Assembly: GCA_029262995.1 (NCBI GenBank)
Contig: JAJCYH010000005.1
Coordinates: forward strand, 1-64,000
Length of the DNA stretch: 64,000 bases
Direction: 5' to 3'
Source: Saprospiraceae bacterium
GTDB taxonomy: Bacteria; Bacteroidota; Bacteroidia; Chitinophagales; Saprospiraceae
Part shown: positions 24,831 to 34,719 of the stretch, in pieces
Position numbering within the stretch: position 1 is the stretch's first letter
How the letters are laid out: each line of letters opens with the position of its first letter
Notes under the pieces: generated by a model
What the model saw: the letters and a program-made list of their open reading frames with translations, nothing else
The model's database searches: none
What the model was told of the DNA's origin: nothing
Translations under genes and position numbers: made by a program

Positions 24831-25133
24831 CTATGATGAATGAAAATATTCAATAGGAATTCCTGATTTTACCAATTGTGAGTAATGTTCTATTCCCCAT
24901 TCTTTATCGTTAAGCCGAGCTGCAATATCTGGGGCATTTGCGACATCGATTCCTAATGGAAAAACATCTTCATTGAATGCTTTTTTAAAGTCATTTTTTG
25001 CTTTCTGTAAGTTGTTGTTTTGAAATAATTCAACTGTAGCAGATTGAGAATAATAGAAATAATTCTCGTATGTGCATGACCTATCTGTTGGATGTAACAG
25101 AGTTAAGGTAAGGTAAATTATTTCATAAACCAT
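24831..25133 (-). CDS. Short TPR-like hypothetical protein, possibly truncated
   Basis: A 100-residue ORF. Residues 35-100 (NDFKKAFNEDVFPLGIDVANAPDIAARLNDKEWG..YSQLV) resemble the N-terminal TPR pair of long Bacteroidota hypothetical proteins that normally continue for hundreds of residues after 'IPIEYF'. Here the frame stops right after that point, so this looks like a 5' remnant or a shortened member. No signal peptide is clear. Low certainty. Confidence 0.4.
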   Translation of the reverse strand: MVYEIIYLTLTLLHPTDRSCTYENYFYYSQSATVELFQNNNLQKAKNDFKKAFNEDVFPLGIDVANAPDIAARLNDKEWGIEHYSQLVKSGIPIEYFHSS

Positions 25134-25402
25134 ATATGTTTGATATTTTATTAGTCAGCAATAGAATTCTAAATTGGCACTTTTATTTTGTATCACAGCT
25201 TTGGAGACTTTAATTTTTCTTTTTAAGAATAAACTAATTTGAATAAAGGGTCTTGATTTCTTCTTTTCTACAAAGCGACAGAATAAATACAATAACTAAT
25301 AAATCCATTGATGTCGTCTTTAGTGATAATCATTATATTCCTGCCAGAACTATAATACAAAATTTAAATTATTGAGTATCTTTTAGACAAATTATCATTT
25401 TC

Positions 25403-28400
25403 ATGAAATGGCTATTGCTTAACATATTCATTTTTTTGGGTCTATCTGCTTTCTCTCAAAGCAAAACTCAAGATAGATTAGTGAATTATCAAAGCAATAA
25501 GTTGATATTGCCAGAAAATGAAATTTACCAATCGGATAAATATTTTGAAAAATACCAATTCCAATTGGGATTATCAGTAAAAGACAGTTTGGTACTTAAG
25601 TCTGTTTTTAAGCATAAGAATGATATTGACATTGAAAGATATCAGCACTTTCATAATGGTATTGAAGTTGTTGGTTCAGAAATAATTATTCATTACAAGG
25701 ATAATTACATTGTAAAATCAATTAGTGCTTTATATCCGGAAGTAGCATATGATATAAAACGGAATATTAATCTTAAAATTGATGAAGAATATTTGACTGC
25801 TGTCCTTTCTAAGTCAATGAGTGACTTTTCTTACTCTGAAATTAAACCTGGAAATTGGCATTTTGAGGATAAAGGATTATGCTTAGTAGATTCTGAATAT
25901 CCTGACTTTTCTGGCACATATTTATTGTCAAGAAAATTACATCTTACAGGAGGAGATGATACTGATGGTCCTTTAAGTGAAATCGTTTTTATTGATGCCT
26001 TTAATGGCAAAATGATTAATCATATATCTGACATACATTTTGATCGCGTTAAGGGGATTGCTAATACCCGATATTATGGAGAGAAGGAAATATATATTGA
26101 TTCTTTGGGAGAAGATCAATATTTACTAAAGGATGATTTTAGACATGTCTATACATTAGATTCTGACAGAGATACATTTGAAAACAACAGTGCTTATTGG
26201 AATCAAATAAATGAATCACAAAATGAGGTAGCCGGTGATGTTCATTTTGGTGCGAGTTCATATCATGAAATGATGAAATCCCATTTTGGATGGGAAGGCT
26301 TGGATGGTAATGGTTCTGAATTAACTTCTGTTGTTCATGCGAGAGGGAAGTATTATGTCAATGCCTATTGGGATGGTAAGAGAGCCAATTTTGGAAATGG
26401 TGATTGTGATCGTTATAACCCTTTAACAACACTTGATATTGTAGGGCATGAGTTTGTTCATGGATTAACAGATCACACTTCAGATTTAGTATACCGGAAT
26501 GAGTCTGGTGCCTTGAATGAGTCTATATCTGATATATTTGGTAAAGCATTAGAGTTTTATTATGATCCAAGTGGTTTTAACTGGTTGTTAGGAGACAAAA
26601 TCCGTAAAGATGATTCTGTTAACTATTTTAGATCTATGGCAGATCCATCGCTTAGAGCTCACCCTAAATACTATAACGGTTTAAACTGGAGAACAGGTAC
26701 TTCAGATAATGGAGGAGTCCATTCCAATAGTGGGGTATTTAACTATTGGTTTTATTTATTGGTAGAAGGAGAAACTGGGATCAATGAAAAATCTGAATTC
26801 TATTCCGTAGATGAAATTGGCATGGACAAAGCACTTCAGATTGTATTCCTTATGCAATCAGCATATTTGACTTCTTCTTCTGATTATATTGATGCGTTTA
26901 ATTATTCTTTGGAAGCTTGTAATGATTTATATGGGCCAAATAGTAATGAATATAATGCAGTAGTTGAGGCTTGGAAAGCAGTAGGATTATTTGATGGATT
27001 TAGCAATTTAGATCTTTCTCTGGAGGCAGAACAATCAGTGATTACTATTTGTCAAAATGCTGAGTCTGTACTTTCTTACTGGATTAGAAATACAGGATTG
27101 GAAAAAATCAGTGAAGCTTCAGAGTTAAGAATAAAATATTTCCAATCAGGTGGATTGGCCATTGAGGAAACGATCATCTTGGATCGTGATATGTTACCTA
27201 GAGATTCGCTATACTTTCAATTTACAAATGCTGTAAATGCTAGCACCGTTAATAATGGTTTGATAACAACTGAATTGTTTTTGGATGGTGAATTTAATAT
27301 GGTGAACAACAATATTACAAGTACGATATATATTAGTGAAGAGGAAGATTTTGAAATTGTGCTGGAGTCAGCTGATTTTATTACAGAAGATGTATGTGGT
27401 ATTTCAGAAATCAATAGATTTAGATATAGAATTAGAAATATTGGTTGTGAAACTATACATGAGGACGATACAATTTATTTTGATATAATAACAGATAAAG
27501 GGTCTTTCACTTTGGAAAGAAGAGTATTTTTTGATTTTGTACCAGGAATATTATTTGGCAGTACTTCAGGAATAGCTTTTGAGCAAGTACCAAAAGACTT
27601 TAGTGTGTATGAGGTGCATTTCAGATATGGAGAAGAATTAAATACCGAAAACAATATCACAAGTGGGAATATTGTTTTTAGGGAATTTGTGAAATCAGAT
27701 TTTTTGGAAGATTTCGAAGGAGAAGAATATTCGTCAAATTTAGAAGTTCAGGTAAATGAAAACTTTATAATTGATACGATTGTGGATGTCAGATCTAATA
27801 GGATGTTGGCACTAGCATCAAATAGTAGCGGTTTGGTTTTTAGGAATTGTGAAGAAGATATAGATTTCTTTAATCAATTTTTTTATAAAGCGACATTGAG
27901 CTTTTGTGTTGACACAAGAGGTCTGGAAAGTCCAGTTTTTTCTTTAGATATGATGCAGTTAAACAATTCTGATCAACAGATATTTCTAATCAATCCAGAT
28001 TACTCAACAATGCTTAAGGTCAGACTTGATGATCCTGACTTCTCGGAGCAACTTATATATGGACAACAGGAGGGAGAACTTATTCGCCAAACGATGCCAT
28101 TGCCATTCGATTATACAGGCTTGATAAATATTGATGTCCTTAGTGTTTCTATGAACCCCAATAATCAAGATGAATTATTTTTTGGTCAGAGAGATATTGT
28201 ACTGTTAGATGAACTGCGTATCTATGATGAGGGACAAGTTTACAGTGCCTATGAAGGAACTTCATCTTATATTATCTATCCCAATCCTTCAAATGCTTTA
28301 ACTAAGATTTCTAATGCGAATAATGAAAAGGAGTTTTCAATATTTGTTTATGATAATTTGGGAAGATTAATACTTTTCGAAAGAGAAATTGTCAATCAAA

Positions 28401-28498
28401 CCTGGATTGATATGTCTAAATTGGAAGGTGGAGTATATTTTGTCAATATATATGAGAACAACGATTTTATTTTGAGTAAAAGGCTGGTCAAATTCTAG
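25403..28498 (+). CDS. Secreted M4 (thermolysin-like) metallopeptidase with type IX sorting domain
   Basis: A 1031-residue protein. Signal peptide ends at AFSQS. Residues about 30-215 form an FTP/PepSY-like propeptide. The catalytic domain (about 220-535) has the zinc motif HEFVH, the third-ligand segment GALNESISDIFG 20 residues later, and the transition-state His in GGVHSNSG. Beta-rich CARDB-like domains follow (about 540-930), then a sorting domain with IYPNPSN and ending LVKF. It would be exported by Sec and then the type IX system, and activated by propeptide removal. Monocistronic, followed 60 bp later by the pirin gene. Confidence 0.92.
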   Translation: MKWLLLNIFIFLGLSAFSQSKTQDRLVNYQSNKLILPENEIYQSDKYFEKYQFQLGLSVKDSLVLKSVFKHKNDIDIERYQHFHNGIEVVGSEIIIHYKDNYIVKSISALYPEVAYDIKRNINLKIDEEYLTAVLSKSMSDFSYSEIKPGNWHFEDKGLCLVDSEYPDFSGTYLLSRKLHLTGGDDTDGPLSEIVFIDAFNGKMINHISDIHFDRVKGIANTRYYGEKEIYIDSLGEDQYLLKDDFRHVYTLDSDRDTFENNSAYWNQINESQNEVAGDVHFGASSYHEMMKSHFGWEGLDGNGSELTSVVHARGKYYVNAYWDGKRANFGNGDCDRYNPLTTLDIVGHEFVHGLTDHTSDLVYRNESGALNESISDIFGKALEFYYDPSGFNWLLGDKIRKDDSVNYFRSMADPSLRAHPKYYNGLNWRTGTSDNGGVHSNSGVFNYWFYLLVEGETGINEKSEFYSVDEIGMDKALQIVFLMQSAYLTSSSDYIDAFNYSLEACNDLYGPNSNEYNAVVEAWKAVGLFDGFSNLDLSLEAEQSVITICQNAESVLSYWIRNTGLEKISEASELRIKYFQSGGLAIEETIILDRDMLPRDSLYFQFTNAVNASTVNNGLITTELFLDGEFNMVNNNITSTIYISEEEDFEIVLESADFITEDVCGISEINRFRYRIRNIGCETIHEDDTIYFDIITDKGSFTLERRVFFDFVPGILFGSTSGIAFEQVPKDFSVYEVHFRYGEELNTENNITSGNIVFREFVKSDFLEDFEGEEYSSNLEVQVNENFIIDTIVDVRSNRMLALASNSSGLVFRNCEEDIDFFNQFFYKATLSFCVDTRGLESPVFSLDMMQLNNSDQQIFLINPDYSTMLKVRLDDPDFSEQLIYGQQEGELIRQTMPLPFDYTGLINIDVLSVSMNPNNQDELFFGQRDIVLLDELRIYDEGQVYSAYEGTSSYIIYPNPSNALTKISNANNEKEFSIFVYDNLGRLILFEREIVNQTWIDMSKLEGGVYFVNIYENNDFILSKRLVKF

Positions 28499-28558
28499 TC
28501 AGACTTCACCTTGAAAACTTTCCTTTATTTAAAATGTTAACTGAGATAAAGAATTCAA

Positions 28559-29422
28559 ATGAGAACTGTAAAGTCTGTTACACGAGCAGATAAAGTAAAT
28601 ATGGGGGGAATTATCATCGATCAACCACTACCAAATTCCGAGTATGATCACTTAGATCCATTTTTATTAATACATCATTGGTCACAAAGTTTTCAAGGTG
28701 GTCAAAAACAAAAGGAAGTGGGTGTAGGACCTCATCCACATCGAGGATTCTCTCCTGTAACTATAATTTTCAAGGGTTCACTTCATCATAGAGATTCGTT
28801 GGGAAATAATAGCATTGTAGATGCTGGAGGGGTGCAATGGATGAATGTAGGCAAGGGTATTACGCATTCTGAGAGACCATCTAAGAATATTGCCGAAAAT
28901 GGTGGTGATTTTGAAATTATTCAATTTTGGATAAATTCTCCTGCTTCTTTCAAGATGAAGCCAGCTGAATACTTCCCTCTTCAGAAGAATGAAATTTCAC
29001 AGATCAATTTGGATGAAAAAGGTTCTCAATTATCGATAATCGCTGGCAACTATGACAGTCATTCATCTCCAATTCCTACCAATAGCCCATTATTTGTAGC
29101 TACAATTGATACAGTTGAAAATAGTGTTGTAGAACTTAATACCAACTCAGATCATCGTACAGTCTTGTATCAGCTTGATGGTAAGACAGAAATTAATGGG
29201 AAACAGATTGGAAACAAGACTATGCTTAATTTTGATAATGACGCCTCTAAAATTAAAATTTCTAGTAAAGAGTCTTCAAGACTTTTATTGTTATCGGGGC
29301 AACCGATCGACGAAGAAATTACAAGCTATGGTCCCTTTGTAATGAACTCAACTACAGAAATTATGGAAGCAATCAGGGATGCACAACAAGGGAAAATGGG
29401 CGTATTGATTGAAGATTTTTAA
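28559..29422 (+). CDS. Pirin family protein
   Basis: A 287-residue bicupin. The N-terminal cupin has PHPHRGFSPVTIIFKGSLHHRD and WMNVGKGITHSERP, which supply the metal-binding His residues, with FEIIQFWIN as the matching Glu strand. Some pirins oxidise quercetin; the role here is unknown. The stop abuts the convergent metallopeptidase lipoprotein gene with no gap. Confidence 0.9.
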   Translation: MRTVKSVTRADKVNMGGIIIDQPLPNSEYDHLDPFLLIHHWSQSFQGGQKQKEVGVGPHPHRGFSPVTIIFKGSLHHRDSLGNNSIVDAGGVQWMNVGKGITHSERPSKNIAENGGDFEIIQFWINSPASFKMKPAEYFPLQKNEISQINLDEKGSQLSIIAGNYDSHSSPIPTNSPLFVATIDTVENSVVELNTNSDHRTVLYQLDGKTEINGKQIGNKTMLNFDNDASKIKISSKESSRLLLLSGQPIDEEITSYGPFVMNSTTEIMEAIRDAQQGKMGVLIEDF

Positions 29423-30640
29423 TTATTCAATTGAAGTTGTGCAATTCAAGAGTTCGCTTTTGCCATAGCAAATAATCTGAGCTGAAATGTCTTTTTTACT
29501 CTGGACTATAATGCCTTGCCATTGTAAATTACAATCGTTATGTAATGTTGCATCATAGAGGAATAATTGTGCACCAGGCATTAAGGTTATTGAACTGTTT
29601 TGTGGCATGGAAATTCTACAATAGATATGCAGGTCAACATTTTCTTTAACGACTATATTATGGGTGATATCCTTAGACCCATACCAATTGGTTTCTTTAT
29701 CTATTATAATTGTCTTTGATTTATCCAAGTGACACCAATCGCGGGTAATCAATTTTCTGTTTTTAGAATTTATTTTGTTGAAACCCTTATGAACAATTCC
29801 CAGCTGGCAAGGCGTTAATGCCATTTGTTCAGCATTATAATCCATCATATTATTTGAAGGAATCGTATCACACGGAGGTTCATTTGTTCGACCCCAACAA
29901 TTAGGGTGCTCAGGTGTGTCATCACATCTATCATATCTTAACCACGAATGGGATAGCCCTAAGATATGACCAACTTCATGATTGAGTAAGGTTGCATATT
30001 TCCAGGGTTCTGGGTCACCTTCTAGCATTCCTGCCATCTTTAATGAAGTTCCTAGTGCGATTCCAGTTTTCGTTGCTTTATAATGTTCAGTAGCTACGCT
30101 ATCAGGATGATGTGGTAAAATAAAGATATTGATAATGCTATCGGATCCAATCGAATATTTATCAATAAGCTTACGATCATAGTTGTTTTTATTTCTTCCT
30201 TTATTAACATAATAATAGAGCTTGTCGTCGTAGTGTTTATAAAAGCCATCATCATTAGGATCATTTGTGGCAGCAACAATTTTATATCGATATTGAGTAG
30301 CGAGAGTAGCAGTTGTATTGCCAACAGGTAAATTCATTTTCTTATTTTCTGAGAGTCTTTTATTTGCATTTGAAATTAAATATCTTATGAATTTTTTCCC
30401 TTCATCCATTTTGAAATTCCTAGTTCCAGATTCATCGTCCATGAAGTGAACATTTATGCGTAGGTATCTGATATTGGTCAAGCTGTCTGGAAAATAATAG
30501 AGGGGATCATTACAATTATGAACGCCTTGTTTTTTAAGGGGATCAATAGTACTTAAATCCTTTAGTATTATACTTTTGACCTTTGGTGAACAGCTGCAGC
30601 AGATAAGGAGAATTAATATTCCGGTTAGGTTTTTATACAT
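29423..30640 (-). CDS. Metallopeptidase lipoprotein, M43 (pappalysin/cytophagalysin)-like
   Basis: A 405-residue protein with a lipobox (LICCSCSPK). The zinc motif HEVGHILGLSH (HExxHxxGxxH) and a Met-turn segment NNMMDYN about 45 residues later identify a metzincin; the intervening Cys residues (RCDD..NCWG..PPCDT) match M43 enzymes. Residues 320-405 form a beta-helix-like tail without a sorting domain, so it is likely membrane anchored by lipid. Encoded 4 bp downstream of fabG, a probable co-transcript. Confidence 0.85.
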   Translation of the reverse strand: MYKNLTGILILLICCSCSPKVKSIILKDLSTIDPLKKQGVHNCNDPLYYFPDSLTNIRYLRINVHFMDDESGTRNFKMDEGKKFIRYLISNANKRLSENKKMNLPVGNTTATLATQYRYKIVAATNDPNDDGFYKHYDDKLYYYVNKGRNKNNYDRKLIDKYSIGSDSIINIFILPHHPDSVATEHYKATKTGIALGTSLKMAGMLEGDPEPWKYATLLNHEVGHILGLSHSWLRYDRCDDTPEHPNCWGRTNEPPCDTIPSNNMMDYNAEQMALTPCQLGIVHKGFNKINSKNRKLITRDWCHLDKSKTIIIDKETNWYGSKDITHNIVVKENVDLHIYCRISMPQNSSITLMPGAQLFLYDATLHNDCNLQWQGIIVQSKKDISAQIICYGKSELLNCTTSIE

Positions 30641-30644
30641 TGGA

Positions 30645-31388
30645 TTATATATTCATACCCCCACAAACGCTAAGTACTTGACCTGTTATATATGTTGACA
30701 TATCAGAACCTAAAAAGGTACATGCATTGGCTACATCATTGCCTTGTCCAAACCTTTTTAATGGGATGCTGTTTACATAACTATCCTTAACGCTATCCTC
30801 TAGCTCAGCTGTCATTTCAGATTCAATAAATCCTGGAGCAATAGCATTACATCTTATTCCTCTAGAGCCTAATTCTTTGGCCATAGATTTTGTGAAACCA
30901 ATTATTCCGGCTTTGGAAGCTGAATAATTTGATTGTCCAGCATTACCGAAAACTCCAACGACTGAACTCATATTAATTATCGATCCTGATCTGTTTTTGA
31001 GCATTGGACGAACTACATGTTTGGTCAGATTAAATACTGATTTTAGGTTTACTTGTATGACATCATCCCATTGTTCTTCTGTCATCCTTAGTATCAAAGT
31101 ATCTTTTGTTATCCCTGCGTTATTGATTAGAATGTCAATTTTCCCAAAATCATTTAATACTTGTTTTACCAATTCTTCAGATTGTTCATAGGAGCTAGCA
31201 TCCGATTTATAAGCTTTTAGATTTTCTCCGGAATTTAATTCTGCCATGATTGCTTCTGAAGCAGTTGCAGAAGATTGGTAGGTAAAGGCTACCCGAGCAC
31301 CTTCTGACAAAAATCGTTCAACTAAAGCCTTTCCAATTCCTCTGGAACCTCCTGTTATTAGTGCTGTTTTTTCATTTAATAATCCCAC
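30645..31388 (-). CDS. fabG: 3-oxoacyl-[ACP] reductase
   Basis: A 247-residue short-chain dehydrogenase with TGGSRGIG (NADPH-binding loop), NNAGIT, the catalytic Ser in INMSSVVG and YSASK. Length and the C-terminal YITGQVLSVCGGM strand match FabG, which reduces beta-ketoacyl-ACP in fatty-acid elongation. The start codon is GTG at 31388. It lies 38 bp after the PBP gene and 4 bp before the metallopeptidase lipoprotein gene. Confidence 0.9.
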   Translation of the reverse strand: MGLLNEKTALITGGSRGIGKALVERFLSEGARVAFTYQSSATASEAIMAELNSGENLKAYKSDASSYEQSEELVKQVLNDFGKIDILINNAGITKDTLILRMTEEQWDDVIQVNLKSVFNLTKHVVRPMLKNRSGSIINMSSVVGVFGNAGQSNYSASKAGIIGFTKSMAKELGSRGIRCNAIAPGFIESEMTAELEDSVKDSYVNSIPLKRFGQGNDVANACTFLGSDMSTYITGQVLSVCGGMNI

Positions 31389-31426
31389 GTATAATTATTT
31401 TAGTTTTTAATTAATCAACCATTACC

Positions 31427-34060
31427 CTAAATTATTGTATCTGGTTTTGTATCTATTATTTTTAGGCTGTCGGTTTTTTCCGTTTCATATTCATCTTCCC
31501 ATTGAAAATCGAATTGATCTTCTCTCAAGTTAAGTTTATTTACATTTTGTTCCTCAATAACAGACTTTTGTTTATATTTTTCGCAATTGATAAAATCTAG
31601 TAGATCAGAAGGTGGAGTAGGGAATTCAGTGTCTGACTTATAACCACTTAGGGAATCAGCTTCAAGATGTTGAATAAATTTTTGAACTATTGGTCTAGCC
31701 ATAATAAATCCCTGACCGTCATTCAAACTAAGAAATCGGATCCATTTATCATCTCCTCCTACCCAAACGCCTGTAACTAATTCTGGGGTTATTGACATAA
31801 ACCATCCATCAGCGTAATCATTAGTCGTACCCGTTTTTCCACCAATAGGCGTTTTTACCCCCAAGCCATAACCACCGCCAACATTGTTTTTTAACATATC
31901 CACCATTACTCCGTTAAATAAGGAGTTTATTGCTCTTCTGGTCTCTGGAGCATTACTATATATAATCCTACCTGATTTATCTTCAATTCTATAAGCAAAA
32001 ATTGGTTCTGTGTAAATCCCGTCATTTGCAAATGTTGTGTATGCACCAGCCATTTCGTGTAGGGTTAAATCCATTGAGCCAAGACATATTGAAGGAACGT
32101 TTGGAACAATTAAGTCTCCATTAGGATAGGTCGCTGTTTTACTTATCCCTGCATTGTCCAGCATTTCTCTGATTACATCTACGTTTCCCATTTCTTTGAT
32201 CAACCTAACTGTAATTGAATTTTTTGAATATAAAAGTCCTTGATAAAGATTATACATGTTACGGGAGAACTCACCATTGGCATTTGAAGGAGACCATTCC
32301 TTCAGCACATTAAATCCGCTATCACCAGGAGCAATTGTATATTGAATGTCTTCATAAGACTGACATGGGGATATTCCCATAAGAGATATGGCTGTAGCGT
32401 ATACAAAAGGCTTGATTGTAGAACCCACTTGTCTCCTTGAGTTTACATGATCATATTTAAAGTAACTAAAACCAGGGCCACCTACCCATGCTTTTATATG
32501 TCCAGTACGAGGATGTACGGCCAAGAGACTTGCCTGTAGATGTTGATTATGGTATTTAACTGAATCTAATGGACTCATTTCTTTAAGCTCAAAATTATCC
32601 TCATTATAGGCGAATACTTCCATTTGTATAGGCTTAGCAAAAATTTTAGGATAATCTTCTTGCAACTTGAGATAGTTTGATTTTAAGGGCAAGAATAAAC
32701 TGTCAGTTTGAACTATTTGCTTATAGGGTTTTATGTTTTTTTGACCGAGATAATTTATAATTTCTTCGTTCTTCCATGATTTTGGATCCTGTTCCAGATC
32801 GATTAAAGTTTTAATCACATTTTCATTCAAAGGAATTTCGTCATATACTTGTTGAATAGCAAGTTTAGTTCCTGAAAGATATTTATCATGGAGTTTTAAG
32901 TAGCGTTCTGATTCTTTAATTTTTCTATTTAGTGATGCTTGTCTGATTTTGCGTTGTTCTGAATCTGAATCATATGTCCAAGGGTTTCTATTCTTCCAAA
33001 CTTTCCAATACCTTTCCTGCAGTGACTTCATATGATCTTTGACGGCCTGCTCTGCATATTTTTGATATTTTAAATCTATGGTAGTATAAATTTTCAGACC
33101 ATCGGTATAAATATTGTAATCTGTACCGTCTGCTTTTTTGATGTCTTCTTTTTCAAAAAGAGTCTTGAGCCATTTGGTTAATTCTGATCTGAAATAAGGT
33201 GCAGGTCCAGTATCATGAGCTTCTCTTACAAAGAGACTCATATCTACCAATTTGTTTTTTATAGAATCATGAACCAGGCTATCTACATCAAAGTATTTTT
33301 CGGTTTGATTAAGAACAACATTTCTTCTAATAGTGGCATTTTCTGGAAATCTGATAGGATTGTACAAACTTGGGTTTTTGAGCATACCTACTAGCAATGC
33401 CGCTTGATCAAGGCTTAGCTTATTCTGGTTTTTACCAAAATAGGTTTGTGCAGCAGCTTGAATCCCATGTGCTCCATTTATAAATTCAAATTTATTGAGA
33501 TACATAGCCATGATTTCTTCTTTGGTATAGCTACGTTCCAATTTGACCGCAGTTATCCACTCCTGAATTTTAGTTCTAAGGAGTGTAATAGATCTCCTGA
33601 TCTTTCCCATTCCATACAAAGATTTTCTCTTGTATAGTAATTTTGCAAGTTGCTGAGAAATGGTACTACCTCCTCCTGAGCTTTCTTTTTGTAGTAAAAT
33701 CGTCTTAAAAGCAACACGAAATAATGCCTTGAAATCGATCCCAGAGTGTCTGTGAAATCGAATATCTTCAGTAGCTAGTAAAGATTTAATTACAAATGGT
33801 GATAACTGCCTGTAAGGAATTATTTCTCTGTTTTCAATATAATATTTTCCGAAAGGCGTTCCATTGATATCATATATGATAGACGCTTCATCGTAATTTG
33901 GATTTTCTAAATCTGCGAATGAAGGCAGGTCACCGGAAGCCGTAGACATGATAAAATAAAGCACAATCAATAGCCCAGCAACAATACTGGCCCATAATAC
34001 GATAGCAATTTTTTTTAGCACCGTGTAAGTTCTATGATCTGTGTCTTCCCAAAATTTCAT
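31427..34060 (-). CDS. Class A penicillin-binding protein 1A
   Basis: A bifunctional peptidoglycan glycosyltransferase and transpeptidase of 877 residues. One N-terminal membrane helix (about 20-42), then the GT51 domain with ATEDIRFHRHSGID (catalytic Glu) and SSGGGSTISQQLAKLLY, then the transpeptidase with STIK (active Ser), YSKNS (SxN) and GGKTGTT. The start was moved to ATG at 34060; the track's TTG at 34069 adds three residues without support. The long insertion between domains (about residues 340-530) is usual for Bacteroidota PBP1A. Confidence 0.93.
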   Translation of the reverse strand: MKFWEDTDHRTYTVLKKIAIVLWASIVAGLLIVLYFIMSTASGDLPSFADLENPNYDEASIIYDINGTPFGKYYIENREIIPYRQLSPFVIKSLLATEDIRFHRHSGIDFKALFRVAFKTILLQKESSGGGSTISQQLAKLLYKRKSLYGMGKIRRSITLLRTKIQEWITAVKLERSYTKEEIMAMYLNKFEFINGAHGIQAAAQTYFGKNQNKLSLDQAALLVGMLKNPSLYNPIRFPENATIRRNVVLNQTEKYFDVDSLVHDSIKNKLVDMSLFVREAHDTGPAPYFRSELTKWLKTLFEKEDIKKADGTDYNIYTDGLKIYTTIDLKYQKYAEQAVKDHMKSLQERYWKVWKNRNPWTYDSDSEQRKIRQASLNRKIKESERYLKLHDKYLSGTKLAIQQVYDEIPLNENVIKTLIDLEQDPKSWKNEEIINYLGQKNIKPYKQIVQTDSLFLPLKSNYLKLQEDYPKIFAKPIQMEVFAYNEDNFELKEMSPLDSVKYHNQHLQASLLAVHPRTGHIKAWVGGPGFSYFKYDHVNSRRQVGSTIKPFVYATAISLMGISPCQSYEDIQYTIAPGDSGFNVLKEWSPSNANGEFSRNMYNLYQGLLYSKNSITVRLIKEMGNVDVIREMLDNAGISKTATYPNGDLIVPNVPSICLGSMDLTLHEMAGAYTTFANDGIYTEPIFAYRIEDKSGRIIYSNAPETRRAINSLFNGVMVDMLKNNVGGGYGLGVKTPIGGKTGTTNDYADGWFMSITPELVTGVWVGGDDKWIRFLSLNDGQGFIMARPIVQKFIQHLEADSLSGYKSDTEFPTPPSDLLDFINCEKYKQKSVIEEQNVNKLNLREDQFDFQWEDEYETEKTDSLKIIDTKPDTII

Positions 34061-34196
34061 GTAGACCAAAAATATGGCTTTATAATCAATTAGGAATTAC
34101 AAATAGCACTTAATAAATTAAATTTCTTGGATGAAAAAGCCTTGTAATGTGGCATTAAATATATACTTGAAAATTGTACTTGGTTTATAATGTTTT

Positions 34197-34664
34197 TTAT
34201 TGACAAATAACAGCTTCAAACCTTCCTTTTACAAAATTTTCATTATTAACTTTAACGTCCATTTCTGCTTCGATGATATCATTATTTATGCTTATAATTT
34301 CTACATAACCATTTTCAGCAATGATATTATTAGCACCATCCGGGTTAAATAGTGTAACCGTAAATCCTTCTAAAGTATTTATATCTATAAATAGTTCTTG
34401 TTTTTCCAATGTATTCTCTGCTATAAAGAATACTCTGATATCTCCAGGAATCAAGCCACATACATCAATCGCTGAAGACCCTTCATTGAATATTTCAAAA
34501 TGTAGTTTACCATTCGTCTGCACTTTATATCTAGCAGTTTTCATCTCAAATGCAATTCCATCTATTTTTCCGTTTAGCAGTTCATCAGGCGTACTATCAC
34601 TGTCATCTGAACATGAAAATAGAAACATAAAAGAAAGTGATGTTAGTAGTAATAGTCTTTTCAT
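34197..34664 (-). CDS. Hypothetical lipoprotein
   Basis: A 155-residue protein with a clear lipobox (FLFSCSDD) and a beta-rich domain that looks like a small DUF6252-type immunoglobulin-like fold (LLNGKIDGIAFEM at its start is a common opening of that group). Function unknown. It lies between the ABC-F and PBP genes with its own spacer on both sides. Confidence 0.65.
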   Translation of the reverse strand: MKRLLLLTSLSFMFLFSCSDDSDSTPDELLNGKIDGIAFEMKTARYKVQTNGKLHFEIFNEGSSAIDVCGLIPGDIRVFFIAENTLEKQELFIDINTLEGFTVTLFNPDGANNIIAENGYVEIISINNDIIEAEMDVKVNNENFVKGRFEAVICQ

Positions 34665-34719
34665 CAGAAAGCTGTTTTTATAAAATTATAAAGAATTGTG
34701 CCTTAAAACAATAATGAAT

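Noticed and set aside
31427-34069. TTG start for the penicillin-binding protein
   Set aside because: An ATG three codons downstream gives the usual MKFW-type N-terminus, so 34060 was chosen.
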